64,000 nt of DNA from Brevibacterium antiquum (GTDB taxonomy: Bacteria > Actinomycetota > Actinomycetes > Actinomycetales > Brevibacteriaceae), in the NCBI RefSeq assembly GCF_016107655.1, contig NZ_JABASX010000002.1:124001-188000 (forward strand). The letters run 5' to 3'. A program made the position numbers and the translations under genes. The notes under the pieces are model-generated. The model made no database searches, was not told the DNA's origin, and was given only the letters and a program-made list of their open reading frames with translations. The first letter of the stretch is position 1; every line of letters starts with the position of its first letter. This document shows, piece after piece, positions 8,858 to 18,075 of the stretch.

Positions 8858-8909
8858 CAGTCGAAGTCAGACTGAGTGGGTTGCAACCCACTCAGTCTGA
8901 CTTCGACTG
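8858..8909. terminator. 52-bp perfect palindrome, convergent terminator
   Basis: Positions 8858-8883 and 8884-8909 are exact reverse complements: 26 bp per arm with no spacer. It lies between the HTTM gene (ends 8792) and minus-strand clpB (ends 8977), where a bidirectional terminator is expected. No U-tract follows on either strand. Confidence 0.85.
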
Positions 8910-8976
8910 TCGCTGGGCGCCGGGACGCTCTGCTTCGGCAAGCGCCGCACGCCCCGCGCCGCACGCCCCGGGCACA

Positions 8977-11577
8977 TCACCGCTTCGGGCGCAGCTCCAG
9001 GCCGGTGGTTTCCGGATCCTCGGGCAGGCCGATGACGATGTCGTCGCCGTCGGCCACGTCGCCGGACAACAGTCCGCGGGCCAACTTGTCTCCGATCTCG
9101 CGTTGGACCAGCCTGCGCAGAGGGCGGGCGCCGAAGGCAGGGTCGTAGCCTTCGAGGGCGAGCCAGTCCTCGGCGGCATCGGTGACCTCGAGCGTGATCC
9201 GCCGTTCGGTCAGGCGAGACGCCAGTCGCTGGATCTGCAGGTCGACGATCGAGGACAGTTCCTCGGTGCTCAGCGCATCGAAGAGCACGATGTCGTCGAG
9301 GCGGTTGAGGAACTCGGGTTTGAACGTCGAATTCACGACGCCCAGCACCGCATCCTTCTGCTCCTGGGCACTCAGCGACTTGTCGACGAGGAACTGCGAA
9401 CCCAGGTTCGAGGTCAGGATGAGGATCGTGTTCCGGAAGTCGACCGTGCGTCCCTGACCATCGGTGAGGCGACCGTCGTCGAGGACCTGCAACAGGATGT
9501 CGAAGACGCTCGGGTGCGCCTTCTCCACCTCGTCGAGAAGGACGACGGAGTAGGGACGACGACGCACAGCCTCGGTGAGCTGACCGCCCTCGTCATACCC
9601 GACATAACCCGGAGGAGCACCGACGAGACGGGACACGGTGTGCTTCTCCCCGTACTCACTCATATCGATCCTGATCAGGGCCTTCTCATCGTCGAAGAGG
9701 AAGTCCGCGAGGGACTTCGCCAGCTCCGTCTTGCCGACGCCCGTGGGTCCGAGGAACAGGAACGAACCGGTCGGGCGGTCAGGGTCGGCGATGCCGGCAC
9801 GTGAGCGACGGATCGCATCGGAGACCGTGCCCACGGCACTCTTCTGGCCGATGAGACGCTTGCCGAGGACATCCTCGGCGCCCAGCAGCTTCTCGATCTC
9901 GCCTTGGAGCAGACGGCCTGCGGGGATGCCCGTCCAGGACGCGACGACCTCGGCGATGTCGTTGCTCGAGACACGGTCGCTGACCATCGGATCGGTCTCG
10001 GATTCGGCATTCGCCTCCTCCGCTTCGGCGAGGTCGATCTCCTTCTGCACGGCTGGGATCTCCCCATACAGCAGGCGGGATGCAGTCTCTAAGTCCGTGT
10101 CGCGCTGAGCCTTGTCGGCTTGGGAACGCAGCTCGTCGAGCTTCGTCTTGAGCTCGCCGACGCGGTTGAGGCCGGCACGCTGGGATTCCCAGGTGGCCTC
10201 GAGGCCGTGCAGCTCCTCTTCCCGATCGGCCAGATCTGCACGCAGGGCACCGAGGCGCTCCTTCGAGGCCGTGTCCGTTTCCTTGGACAGGGCCATGTCC
10301 TCCATCTTCAGGCGGTCGACGGTGCGGCGGAGCTCATCGATCTCGACCGGAGCCGAGTCGATCTCCATGCGCAGCCGGGATGCTGCCTCGTCGACGAGGT
10401 CGATGGCCTTGTCCGGCAGCTGACGTCCGGTGATGTAGCGATTGGACATCGTTGCTGCGGCGACGAGCGCTCCGTCGTTGATCGAGACCTTGTGGTGGGC
10501 TTCGTAGCGTTCTTTGAGTCCACGCAGGATCGCGACAGTGTCCTCGACGCTGGGTTCTCCGACGTAGACCTGCTGGAACCTGCGTTCCAGAGCCGGATCC
10601 TTCTCGATGTTCTCGCGGTACTCGTCGAGCGTGGTCGCGCCGACGAGGCGCAGTTCACCGCGGGCGAGCATCGGCTTGAGCATGTTGCCGGCGTCCATCG
10701 CGGAGTCTCCGGTGGCGCCGGCGCCGACAACGGTGTGGAGCTCATCGATGAACGTGATGATCTGACCGTCGGCGTTCTTGATCTCCTCGAGGACGGCCTT
10801 GAATCGCTCCTCGAATTCGCCGCGGTACTTCGCTCCGGCGACCATCGCGGACAGGTCGAGGCTGATCAGCGTCTTGTTGCGCAGGGATTCGGGTACGTCT
10901 CCGGCCACGATCCGCTGGGCCAGTCCTTCGACGACGGCGGTCTTGCCGACGCCGGGCTCGCCGATGAGGACAGGGTTGTTCTTCGTCCTGCGTGAGAGGA
11001 CCTGGATGACCCGGCGGATCTCCTTGTCGCGTCCGATCACCGGGTCGAGTTTGGCCTCACGCGCGGTGGCCGTGAGGTCGACGCCGTACTTCTCCAGGGA
11101 CTGCATCGTGTCCTCGGGATTCTCCGAGGTGACCTTCTTGCCTCCGCGCAGCTCCGGCAGAGCCGCCAACAGGGCATCGCGACCGGCACCATTGCGGCGC
11201 AGGGCTTCACCTGCGCCGTCCTTGCCTGCGGCGGCGGCGAGCAGCAGGTGCTCCGTCGACACGAACTGGTCGCCGAGGCTGGTCATCTCCTCCTGCGCAA
11301 GATTCATCATCTCGAGTCCGGCCCGTGACAGCCCGGGTTGGGACACGGTCTGACCGCTGACGGTGGGGAAGCCTTCGATGGCCGAGCGGACCTCTGCCAG
11401 CACGGTTCGTGTGTCGGCACCGACCTTCGTCACCAGGTTCGAGGCCAGCGAGTCCGGCTGGTCCAGAAGGGCCGCGACCAGGTGGGCGGGCTCGATCTGA
11501 TTGTTCCGCCGAGCCACGACGTCATTGATGGCCGATTGCACCATCTCGCGAGATTTGGTTGTCAGCTGTGCGTCCAT
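8977..11577 (-). CDS. clpB: ATP-dependent chaperone ClpB
   Basis: An 866-aa Hsp100 disaggregase that works with DnaK to resolubilise aggregated proteins. Order: Clp N-domain repeats (about 1-145), NBD1 with Walker A GEPGVGKT (about 206-213), coiled M-domain (about 400-530), NBD2 with Walker A GPTGVGKT (about 604), and a C-terminal small domain. Three in-frame starts exist (11592 GTG, 11583 ATG, 11577 ATG). AAGGAG at 11584-11589 abuts the second but is 6 nt from the third, so 11577 is chosen. A perfect HAIR inverted repeat upstream (11651-11679) points to HspR repression and heat induction. Confidence 0.96.
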   Translation of the reverse strand: MDAQLTTKSREMVQSAINDVVARRNNQIEPAHLVAALLDQPDSLASNLVTKVGADTRTVLAEVRSAIEGFPTVSGQTVSQPGLSRAGLEMMNLAQEEMTSLGDQFVSTEHLLLAAAAGKDGAGEALRRNGAGRDALLAALPELRGGKKVTSENPEDTMQSLEKYGVDLTATAREAKLDPVIGRDKEIRRVIQVLSRRTKNNPVLIGEPGVGKTAVVEGLAQRIVAGDVPESLRNKTLISLDLSAMVAGAKYRGEFEERFKAVLEEIKNADGQIITFIDELHTVVGAGATGDSAMDAGNMLKPMLARGELRLVGATTLDEYRENIEKDPALERRFQQVYVGEPSVEDTVAILRGLKERYEAHHKVSINDGALVAAATMSNRYITGRQLPDKAIDLVDEAASRLRMEIDSAPVEIDELRRTVDRLKMEDMALSKETDTASKERLGALRADLADREEELHGLEATWESQRAGLNRVGELKTKLDELRSQADKAQRDTDLETASRLLYGEIPAVQKEIDLAEAEEANAESETDPMVSDRVSSNDIAEVVASWTGIPAGRLLQGEIEKLLGAEDVLGKRLIGQKSAVGTVSDAIRRSRAGIADPDRPTGSFLFLGPTGVGKTELAKSLADFLFDDEKALIRIDMSEYGEKHTVSRLVGAPPGYVGYDEGGQLTEAVRRRPYSVVLLDEVEKAHPSVFDILLQVLDDGRLTDGQGRTVDFRNTILILTSNLGSQFLVDKSLSAQEQKDAVLGVVNSTFKPEFLNRLDDIVLFDALSTEELSSIVDLQIQRLASRLTERRITLEVTDAAEDWLALEGYDPAFGARPLRRLVQREIGDKLARGLLSGDVADGDDIVIGLPEDPETTGLELRPKR

Positions 11578-11605
11578 GCGCATCTCCTTCACAAATGTTC
11601 TTCGC

Positions 11606-11624
11606 AGCTGTTCTGTGAACAGCT
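11606..11624. promoter_or_regulatory. 19-bp inverted repeat in the clpB leader
   Basis: AGCTGTTC (11606-11613), TGT, GAACAGCT (11617-11624): a perfect 8-bp inverted repeat with a 3-nt centre, 29 nt upstream of the clpB start codon and downstream of the HAIR element. It could be a second operator or a leader hairpin near the ribosome-binding site. Confidence 0.5.
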
Positions 11625-11650
11625 TTTGCTCTCGAAGAGTTCAACACCAA

Positions 11651-11679
11651 CAAAGTTGAGTCTATTCCACTCAACTTTG
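11651..11679 (-). promoter_or_regulatory. HAIR element (HspR operator) upstream of clpB
   Basis: CAAAGTTGAGT (11651-11661), a 7-nt spacer, and ACTCAACTTTG (11669-11679) form a perfect 11-bp inverted repeat. The core TTGAGT-N7-ACTCAA matches the known HspR-binding HAIR consensus (CTTGAGT-N7-ACTCAAG) except at the outermost base. HspR control of clpB and dnaK is established in Streptomyces and mycobacteria. Confidence 0.85.
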
Positions 11680-11699
11680 AAAAAGCGAGTGGGTCTGCG

Positions 11700-13277
11700 T
11701 CACCTCAGCAGCACGGATTGGAGATCGAATCGGCGCAGCACTCTGTCGGCGATCTCCGGATCGGTGCCGCGTTCGCGTCGGGCCTTGAGCACTTCCGTGC
11801 GGGCGGACTGCAGTGCCTTGGTCTGCACCTTCGCCATCGCCTCGCGGTTCTCCTTCAGCGTCGCCGCCTGCTCCGCGCTGACCTGGTCGTCAGAGGTCCC
11901 CACCAGCTGCGAGTAGAGGACCTTGAAGCGTGCGCGCAGAGGCTCGGCCACCTCGTCGGGCAGGTTGTCGTCGTTCTTGATCTGGAGGAGCGCGGCCTTG
12001 TAGGCACGACGTGCGATCTCCGCGGTGTCCGCTCGCTCCTTCTCCGCCTCGTCGTCGATGCCGAGGACGTTGACGATGGTGGGGAAGGTGAGCCCGGCCA
12101 GCACCAAGGTGACCAGCAGGATCACGGCGGCCGCGACGAGGATGGAGGAGCGGCCGGGGAACGGCTCCCCGGTCGCGGTGGTCGCCGGAATCGACAGAGC
12201 CAGAGCGATCGTCGCCAAGCCGCGCATTCCGCCCCAGGTCATGAGGGTGGCATCCCTGATATTCAGTGGTGCGGCATCCGGATCCTCCTCCCGGCGCTTG
12301 TTCTCCAACACGGTTCCGATGAGCAGCCAGCCGAACCGCACAACGATGACGATGAGCGCGATGCCCAGCCCCACCAGTACCGCTCGACCCAGGTCGGCAT
12401 GCTCTGATTCGACGACCATGCGCAGGTCGAGGCCGATGAGGCCGAAGGCGATGCCGGTGATGAGCATCTCGAGGACCTGCCACGTCGAGGCCTGGGTGAC
12501 ACGTTCGGCTGAATTGGCTTCGACGTCGCGTCGGCGCACCTCGAGAGCGGCCACGACGACGGCGATGACGCCGCTGGCATGGAGGTGCTCGGCGATGAGG
12601 TAGACGCCGAAGGGCAGCATGAGCATGAGTGAGGAGCGGGCGATCGTATGGTCGATCTTCTCCATCACCCACCACACGATGAACACGACGACGAGACCGA
12701 CCGTGATGGCGATGATCGCAGAGATGAGGAAGGACAGGGCCAGCTGCCCGAAGTCCACCTCGGTGCCGGCCATGGCCGCCGCCATCGCGGTCTGGAAGAT
12801 CACGAGTGACGCGGCATCGTTGAACAGCCCCTCGCTCTGCAGGGTCGACATGATCCGCCGAGGTATCGACACGGTTCCTGCGACCGCATCGACGGCGACG
12901 GGGTCGGGAGGGGCGAGCATGGCTCCCAGCGCCACCGCAGCGGCGATGGTGATTCCGGGAATGAGGAGCACCGCGGTCCCGGCCACGGCCGCCACCGTCA
13001 CGCCGACCAACGCGACCGCCATTCCCAGGATCGTGCGCCAGCGGATGGCGAAGAGCGCCCATGACGTCTTCTGTGCTGCCGCGAACAGAAGCGGGGGCAG
13101 GAACAGGGGCAGGATGAGCTCGGGCTCGATGGTGATCTCAGCGAACGTGGGAATGAATGCACCGGCGATGCCGATGACCACCATCAGGGCAGGCCAGGGG
13201 AGACGCAGCTTCTGGCCCAGGCCGACGACCACGCTGGTTGCCGCACCGAATCCGATGATCATCAGCAGGGTTGTCAT
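11700..13277 (-). CDS. CPA1-family Na+/H+ antiporter
   Basis: A 525-aa cation/proton exchanger of the Na_H_Exchanger family. About 12 hydrophobic segments fill residues 1-400. The helix containing EGLFNDAASLVIF carries the Asn-Asp pair that binds the ion in CPA1 proteins. A charged cytoplasmic tail of about 110 residues follows (RAYKAALLQIKNDDN onward). The start at 13277 places the ATG behind GAGGGAGA and directly at the first membrane helix; an earlier start would add 30 non-hydrophobic residues. The ion preference (Na+, K+, Li+) is not readable. Confidence 0.88.
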   Translation of the reverse strand: MTTLLMIIGFGAATSVVVGLGQKLRLPWPALMVVIGIAGAFIPTFAEITIEPELILPLFLPPLLFAAAQKTSWALFAIRWRTILGMAVALVGVTVAAVAGTAVLLIPGITIAAAVALGAMLAPPDPVAVDAVAGTVSIPRRIMSTLQSEGLFNDAASLVIFQTAMAAAMAGTEVDFGQLALSFLISAIIAITVGLVVVFIVWWVMEKIDHTIARSSLMLMLPFGVYLIAEHLHASGVIAVVVAALEVRRRDVEANSAERVTQASTWQVLEMLITGIAFGLIGLDLRMVVESEHADLGRAVLVGLGIALIVIVVRFGWLLIGTVLENKRREEDPDAAPLNIRDATLMTWGGMRGLATIALALSIPATTATGEPFPGRSSILVAAAVILLVTLVLAGLTFPTIVNVLGIDDEAEKERADTAEIARRAYKAALLQIKNDDNLPDEVAEPLRARFKVLYSQLVGTSDDQVSAEQAATLKENREAMAKVQTKALQSARTEVLKARRERGTDPEIADRVLRRFDLQSVLLR

Positions 13278-13390
13278 AGCCGTCTCCCTCGGTATGGGTG
13301 GCATGTCTGCGCACCGCCAGCTGAGGACCTCGAAGGAAATCCCCGTCAGGTTTCCGCGCCGGACCAACGATATTTTGGCAGAATGCTGTT

Positions 13391-14170
13391 ATGTCTGACT
13401 CAATTGTATTCTCTCTGGCCGACGACGCAGTCGCGACGATTTCGATCAACGAACCGGAGACTCGGAACGCGCTGTCTCGTGCGGTGATGAATGAGCTCAT
13501 CGCCATCCTCGCCGAGGTGGGGCAACGCACCGACGTCCGTGCAGTGATCCTGTCCACCGCAGGACACGTATTCAGCTCCGGCCATGATCTCAAGGAGATC
13601 CATGGGGCCGAGCTGGAATCACAGCAGGAGACCTTCGCCGTCTGTTCTGAACTCATGCAGCTGATTCAGTCGCTCCCACAGCCGGTCATCGCGCAGGTCC
13701 AAGGGGTGGCGACCGCAGCCGGTTGCCAGCTTGTCGCCAGCTGTGACCTGGCGGTGGCTGCGCAGTCGGCCCGATTCGCCACACCGGGGGTGAAGATCGG
13801 CCTGTTCTGCTCCACGCCCATGGTGGCGCTGACCCGGGTTGTGCCGGCGAAGACGGCGCTGCGGATGCTGCTGACCGGAGACTTCCTCAGCGCTGCCGAT
13901 GCACTGACATTCGGACTCGTCTCCGATGTGGTCGCCGATGACGAACTCGAGACAGCGACTGCCGATCTGGCGCGGAAAGTCGCGTCAGCCTCGTCGGCTA
14001 CAGTGGCAATAGGCAAAGCAGCGTTCTACGAACAGCGTGATCTGCCTCTGGCAGAGGCCTATGCGCACATGTCGGAGGTGATGGCGCACAACGCCGTCGC
14101 AGCCGATGCACAAGAGGGAATCGACGCATTTCTGCACAAGAGAGAACCTCAGTGGCAGCATCGGAACTGA
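13391..14170 (+). CDS. Enoyl-CoA hydratase-related protein (ECHDC3-like)
   Basis: A 259-aa crotonase-fold protein. Oxyanion-hole segments are FSSGHDLKE (about 56-64) and GVATAAGCQL (about 105-114); the latter has Ala-Ala-Gly where classical hydratases have Gly-Gly-Gly. TPGVKIGLFCSTPM follows, and neither classical catalytic Glu is obvious. This pattern is typical of the ECHDC3/short-chain crotonase subgroup, so hydratase activity is uncertain. It is divergent from the antiporter gene, with 113 bp between them and no clear ribosome-binding site. Confidence 0.82.
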   Translation: MSDSIVFSLADDAVATISINEPETRNALSRAVMNELIAILAEVGQRTDVRAVILSTAGHVFSSGHDLKEIHGAELESQQETFAVCSELMQLIQSLPQPVIAQVQGVATAAGCQLVASCDLAVAAQSARFATPGVKIGLFCSTPMVALTRVVPAKTALRMLLTGDFLSAADALTFGLVSDVVADDELETATADLARKVASASSATVAIGKAAFYEQRDLPLAEAYAHMSEVMAHNAVAADAQEGIDAFLHKREPQWQHRN

Positions 14171-14247
14171 CAGTGTGATTTCCTATGACTGTGGACTTGT
14201 TCGGATGAACCGGATGAGACGCTTCAGACGATGATGGAGGATCAGAC

Positions 14248-15180
14248 GTGGCGGTAATCGTGACCGGAGCCAGCGGCTTCATCGGTGGCGCCATCGCCCG
14301 TGCCCTGGCGACCAGGGACGAGACGGTCTATGCCCTGGGGCGGCGCGATCCTGAGATCCCCGGTGTGAATTTCCAAGAGTGGGATATCACGGAACCCGCG
14401 GACGGTGCGGTGGAGTCTCTGGCGAAGAAGGCCACCGCGGTCTTCCACTGCGCGGGCCTCTCGAAGGTCAATGCCGATGACGATGAGCTCTACGCTGTGA
14501 AGGTCACCGGCACCAGAAACGTGCTCGACGCATTCCCCAAGGCTCGGATCGTACACATCTCCTCGACGACGGTCTATTCCTCGAACGTGCATCATGCGGA
14601 CCTGTGGGAAGAGGCCGGCCCCAAAGACCCGAACGATTTCCACGATGCCTACTCCAGGACGCATGCTCTGGCTGAGCAGCTCGTCACGCGGATCCGACCC
14701 GATGCGGCGATCCTCAGGCCGGCTGCGATCTACGGCCCCGGTGAGTCGATGCTCATGCCGTATCTGAGCCGAGTGGCGAAGAAGGGGGTCCTGCGACTTC
14801 CCGGCGGCGGCAGGCAGAAGCTCACCCTGACCCACATCGACAACCTCGTGCGAGCGGCGATCGCCTGCGTCGATGTGCCTTCGGCCTCGGGCCCGTTCAA
14901 CATCGGCGATCCGACCCCGTACAAGCTCAAGGACGCTGTGTCCACTCACTTCGCGCGCATGGAGTACGACCCAGTCGTCATCGAGGCGATCGCGAAGGAC
15001 AAGGCGCTCTTCGCTGCGAAGCTGGGGCTGAAGATCAAGACATTCTTCAAACGCGGCAACAGCACCGAGTTGTTCCTCGTCGAGTACCTCCAGCACGATC
15101 GCACCTACAATCTCACTCGTCAGCAGCGGGTGCTGGGAATCTCGACGACGCAGTTCCTCCTGCCCTCACGATTCCAGTAG
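14248..15180 (+). CDS. NAD(P)-dependent epimerase/dehydratase (extended SDR)
   Basis: A 310-aa extended short-chain dehydrogenase. The N-terminal nucleotide-binding motif is TGASGFIG. The catalytic elements are ISSTTVYS and YSRTHALAE, where the Tyr is followed three residues later by His rather than the canonical Lys of YxxxK. The Lys substitution is unusual and may affect catalysis. ILRPAAIYGPG, a clear SDR signature, follows. The GTG start has GGAGG a few bases upstream. It resembles 3-beta-hydroxysteroid dehydrogenase and sugar epimerase relatives; the substrate is unknown. Confidence 0.8.
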   Translation: MAVIVTGASGFIGGAIARALATRDETVYALGRRDPEIPGVNFQEWDITEPADGAVESLAKKATAVFHCAGLSKVNADDDELYAVKVTGTRNVLDAFPKARIVHISSTTVYSSNVHHADLWEEAGPKDPNDFHDAYSRTHALAEQLVTRIRPDAAILRPAAIYGPGESMLMPYLSRVAKKGVLRLPGGGRQKLTLTHIDNLVRAAIACVDVPSASGPFNIGDPTPYKLKDAVSTHFARMEYDPVVIEAIAKDKALFAAKLGLKIKTFFKRGNSTELFLVEYLQHDRTYNLTRQQRVLGISTTQFLLPSRFQ

Positions 15181-15298
15181 CAGCTCTCGGGTCAACTGCC
15201 GCTCTCGGTCAGCAGCCCCAGCAGCTCTCGGTGAGTAGCCTCAACAGCCCCAGCGTGACCTCAGCGCCGAGAGCCAGGGCCGTGGGATCGTGGGGAAC

Positions 15299-16111
15299 TC
15301 ACCGCTTGAGCCCGTGCTGGCCGGCGATGATCCGCGACACCACGCTCCGCGGTAGTGCTCGTTTGAGCAGGAACGGCAACGGTGACCGGCTGCCCACAGC
15401 ATAGAATTCGCGAGGTTTGGCGGCGTCGATGGCCTTGACGATGGTTGCAGCGACGGTCTCGGGCGAGATTCCCTGCCGCTCATTGTCATCGAGGTGCGAA
15501 AGCATCGTGATCACATCGTCGGTGTAGACGGAGCCGGGGTTGAGGTACTTCGTGCGCCGGTTGCCGATGCCGGTGGCGATGGACCCGGGCTCGACGATGC
15601 TGATCCAGACCCCGAACGGTGAGAGTTCTTGGCGCGCGGCCGTGGCGAATCCGCGCAGGGCCGCCTTGGCCGCGACATAGGAACTGCGATGTGCCAGGGG
15701 GAAGCTCGCGAGCATTGAACCGACCATGATAATCCGGCCGCGACGCCGTTTGCGCATGCCGGGCAGGGCGAGTTGGCTCAGCCGCACCGGCCCGAAGACA
15801 TTCGTCCGGAACAGGCGGTCGACGGCCTCGGGCGGGAGTTCTTCGAAAGGACCGGACTGGCTCTCGCCGGCGTTGTTGACGAGAACGTCGACCTCGGCGA
15901 CCTCGTGTCCGAGAGCCTCGAGGCTGTCGGGATCGGCGAGATCCAATTGAAGATAGCGCACGCCGGGGACCCGCTCCGATTTCCCAATCCGCTCAGGGTC
16001 TCGGCTCGTGGTCAGGACCGTGCAGCCTCTGTCTGCCAGCACCCCGACCAGTGCGGCACCGATGCCGGAGGTGCCGCCGGTGACGAGCACCGTGAGATCT
16101 GTGTTCACCAT
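15299..16111 (-). CDS. Short-chain dehydrogenase/reductase
   Basis: A 270-aa classical SDR with TGGTSGIG (cofactor loop, near residue 11), NNAG, an active-site Ser in VGSMLAS, and YVAAK (Tyr and Lys of the catalytic triad). The C-terminus is basic and hydrophobic. The ATG at 16111 lies 2 nt after the stop of the flavoprotein gene 16114-17877, so the two form an operon; earlier in-frame starts would overlap that gene by 60 nt or more. Substrate unknown; a lipid or sterol-like alcohol would fit the flavoprotein partner. Confidence 0.85.
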   Translation of the reverse strand: MVNTDLTVLVTGGTSGIGAALVGVLADRGCTVLTTSRDPERIGKSERVPGVRYLQLDLADPDSLEALGHEVAEVDVLVNNAGESQSGPFEELPPEAVDRLFRTNVFGPVRLSQLALPGMRKRRRGRIIMVGSMLASFPLAHRSSYVAAKAALRGFATAARQELSPFGVWISIVEPGSIATGIGNRRTKYLNPGSVYTDDVITMLSHLDDNERQGISPETVAATIVKAIDAAKPREFYAVGSRSPLPFLLKRALPRSVVSRIIAGQHGLKR

Positions 16112-16113
16112 GG

Positions 16114-17877
16114 TCAGCGCTCCGCTCCCAAGCCTTTCGCGACGGCTCGTCCAGCGCGCATCCCGGAGAAGATGCACCCGCCCAGGAAGGTTCCCTCCAG
16201 CGCGTTGTAGCCGTGCATTCCTCCGCCGCCGAAGCCCGTGACCTCGCCAGCGGCGTACAGTCCGGGAATCGGGGTGCCGCTTCCCCCGATGACCTGGGCG
16301 TCGAGGTTCGTCTCCAAGCCGCCCAGCGTCTTGCGTGAGAGCAGGCTCAACCGCACCGCGATGAGCGGCCCGTGGGCGGGGTCGAGGATCTTGTGTGGTT
16401 TCTGCACCCGTACGATCTTGTCGCCGAGGTAGTTCCTGGCATTGTGGATCGCCTGCACCTGCGCATCCTTGGAGAATGTGTGATCCATCTGCCGATCACG
16501 CTCGATGATCTGTTCGACGAGGTGGTCATGATCGATGGCGGGCCCCCGGGAGCGCTCATTCATCCCGGCGACCAGCTCTTCGGTGGTGTCGGCGACGACG
16601 AAGTCGGAGCCGAAGCGCTTGAACGCTTCGACCGGGCCGGGCGCATCGGAGGACCGGACACGGTCGAGGGTCAGGCGCCAGTCCTTCTTCGTGATGTCGG
16701 GATTCTGCTCCGAGCCTGAGAGCGCGAACTCCTTGCGGATGATCGACTCGTTGAGCACGAACCACGAATAGTCGTGGCCGGTCGACAGAATGGTCTTCAT
16801 GGTCCGGTTGGTGTCGAAACCGGGGTAGTTCGGCGCGGGGAAGCGATTGCCCTCGGCATCGAACCACAGTGACGAGGGTCCTGGAATGATGCGGATCCCG
16901 TGGTTCGGCCAGACCGGATTCCAGTTCTCGATGCCCTCCGTATAGGCCCAGATCCGGTCCCGATTGATCAGGCTCGCACCTGCGTCCTCGGAGATCTGGA
17001 GCATCCGTCCATCGACATGGGCGGGCACTCCGGCGAGCATCTTCTGCGGGAATTCGCCGAGGCGCTCGATCGGCCAGTACTGACGCATGAGTTCGAAATT
17101 GTGTCCGATGCCGCCGCTGGTGACGATGACCGCGGGAGCACGGAGTTCGAAGTCTCCGAGCTCCTCGCGGTTCGAAGCAACCCCTCTGCCGGTGTGGCTG
17201 GGGGCAAGTGTTCGTCCGCGAACCCCGACGACACCGCGTCCGTCGCTATGGCCGTACTCACCATTGCCGCCGTCTTCGACGATCAGCTCATCGACACGAT
17301 GCCGGAAGCCCATCGTCACGAGGCCCGCGGATTCCGCTCGCTCCACTGGTTCGCGGAAGACTCTGACCACCTCGGGGCCGGTGCCCCAGGCGAGGTGGAA
17401 CCTCGGCACGGAATTCCCATGTTCGGAGGCGCCGGACCCGCCCCTTTCCGCCCACCCGACGATCGGTGTCAGGCGCAGCCCCAGATCGTGCAGGTAGCGG
17501 CGTTTGTCTCCGGCGGCGAACTGCAGGTATGCCTCGGCCCATTGCCGGGGCCAGTTGTCCTCGTCCCGATCGAAGCCCGCCGAGGTGGCCCAATCCTGGC
17601 GCGCTAGGTCGAGGGAATCGTGGACACCGAGTCGGCGCTGTTCGGGGGAGTCGACGAGGAAGAGGCCGCCGAGGGACCAGAAGGCCTGACCGCCGAGGTT
17701 GGCCCGATTCTCCTGGTCGAGGATGAGCACTTTCTTCCCGGCGAGACTGAGCTCATGGGCGGCAACAAGTCCCGCGAGGCCGGCCCCGACGACGATAGCG
17801 TCGTAATCCTCGGTGCCACCGTGCGCGCTGTTGGTGCCGGTTGCTTCTGAACCGGTGGCCGGTGAAGTGATTTCCAT
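16114..17877 (-). CDS. FAD-binding dehydrogenase (fumarate reductase/KstD-like flavoprotein)
   Basis: A 587-aa flavoprotein of the fumarate reductase/succinate dehydrogenase family. The Rossmann motif VVGAGLAGLVAA lies at about residues 29-40. The C-terminal FAD segment IPGLYAAGEVTGFGGGGMHG and GTFLGGCIFSGMRAGR are characteristic of the group annotated FAD-binding dehydrogenase, related to 3-ketosteroid delta1-dehydrogenases. No signal peptide is seen. It is upstream of and coupled to the SDR at 15299. The reaction is probably oxidation or desaturation of a hydrophobic ketone; this is inferred from family only. Confidence 0.83.
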   Translation of the reverse strand: MEITSPATGSEATGTNSAHGGTEDYDAIVVGAGLAGLVAAHELSLAGKKVLILDQENRANLGGQAFWSLGGLFLVDSPEQRRLGVHDSLDLARQDWATSAGFDRDEDNWPRQWAEAYLQFAAGDKRRYLHDLGLRLTPIVGWAERGGSGASEHGNSVPRFHLAWGTGPEVVRVFREPVERAESAGLVTMGFRHRVDELIVEDGGNGEYGHSDGRGVVGVRGRTLAPSHTGRGVASNREELGDFELRAPAVIVTSGGIGHNFELMRQYWPIERLGEFPQKMLAGVPAHVDGRMLQISEDAGASLINRDRIWAYTEGIENWNPVWPNHGIRIIPGPSSLWFDAEGNRFPAPNYPGFDTNRTMKTILSTGHDYSWFVLNESIIRKEFALSGSEQNPDITKKDWRLTLDRVRSSDAPGPVEAFKRFGSDFVVADTTEELVAGMNERSRGPAIDHDHLVEQIIERDRQMDHTFSKDAQVQAIHNARNYLGDKIVRVQKPHKILDPAHGPLIAVRLSLLSRKTLGGLETNLDAQVIGGSGTPIPGLYAAGEVTGFGGGGMHGYNALEGTFLGGCIFSGMRAGRAVAKGLGAER

Positions 17878-17973
17878 GGGCGACTCCTTCGTCGATGTGT
17901 GGGCCGTGCGACCCGTGCATACTCAGACTATTGTTCTCCGAGCCGGCAGAACCCCCACGCGCCAGGCTTGAAA

Positions 17974-18019
17974 GTGGACTCCCGTTCGATATCAGCAAGG
18001 ATATCGAACGGGAGTCCAC
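17974..18019 (-). terminator. 20-bp-stem hairpin terminator after pheA
   Basis: Arms 17974-17993 and 18000-18019 are perfect reverse complements with a 6-nt loop. It lies 57 bp past the pheA stop and about 100 bp upstream of the flavoprotein start, so it should end the DUF5926-glycosyltransferase-pheA transcript. On the minus strand it is followed by TTTC. Confidence 0.82.
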
Positions 18020-18075
18020 AATCACGACGGCTACGTGAAGCTCGGCAAGATCGCGGCGGTTCGAACTCAGCGGCT

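Noticed and set aside
7299-8891. 530-codon minus-strand frame across the HTTM gene
   Set aside because: Antisense of a clear membrane protein; the frame gives a His/Arg/Asp-rich product without domains.
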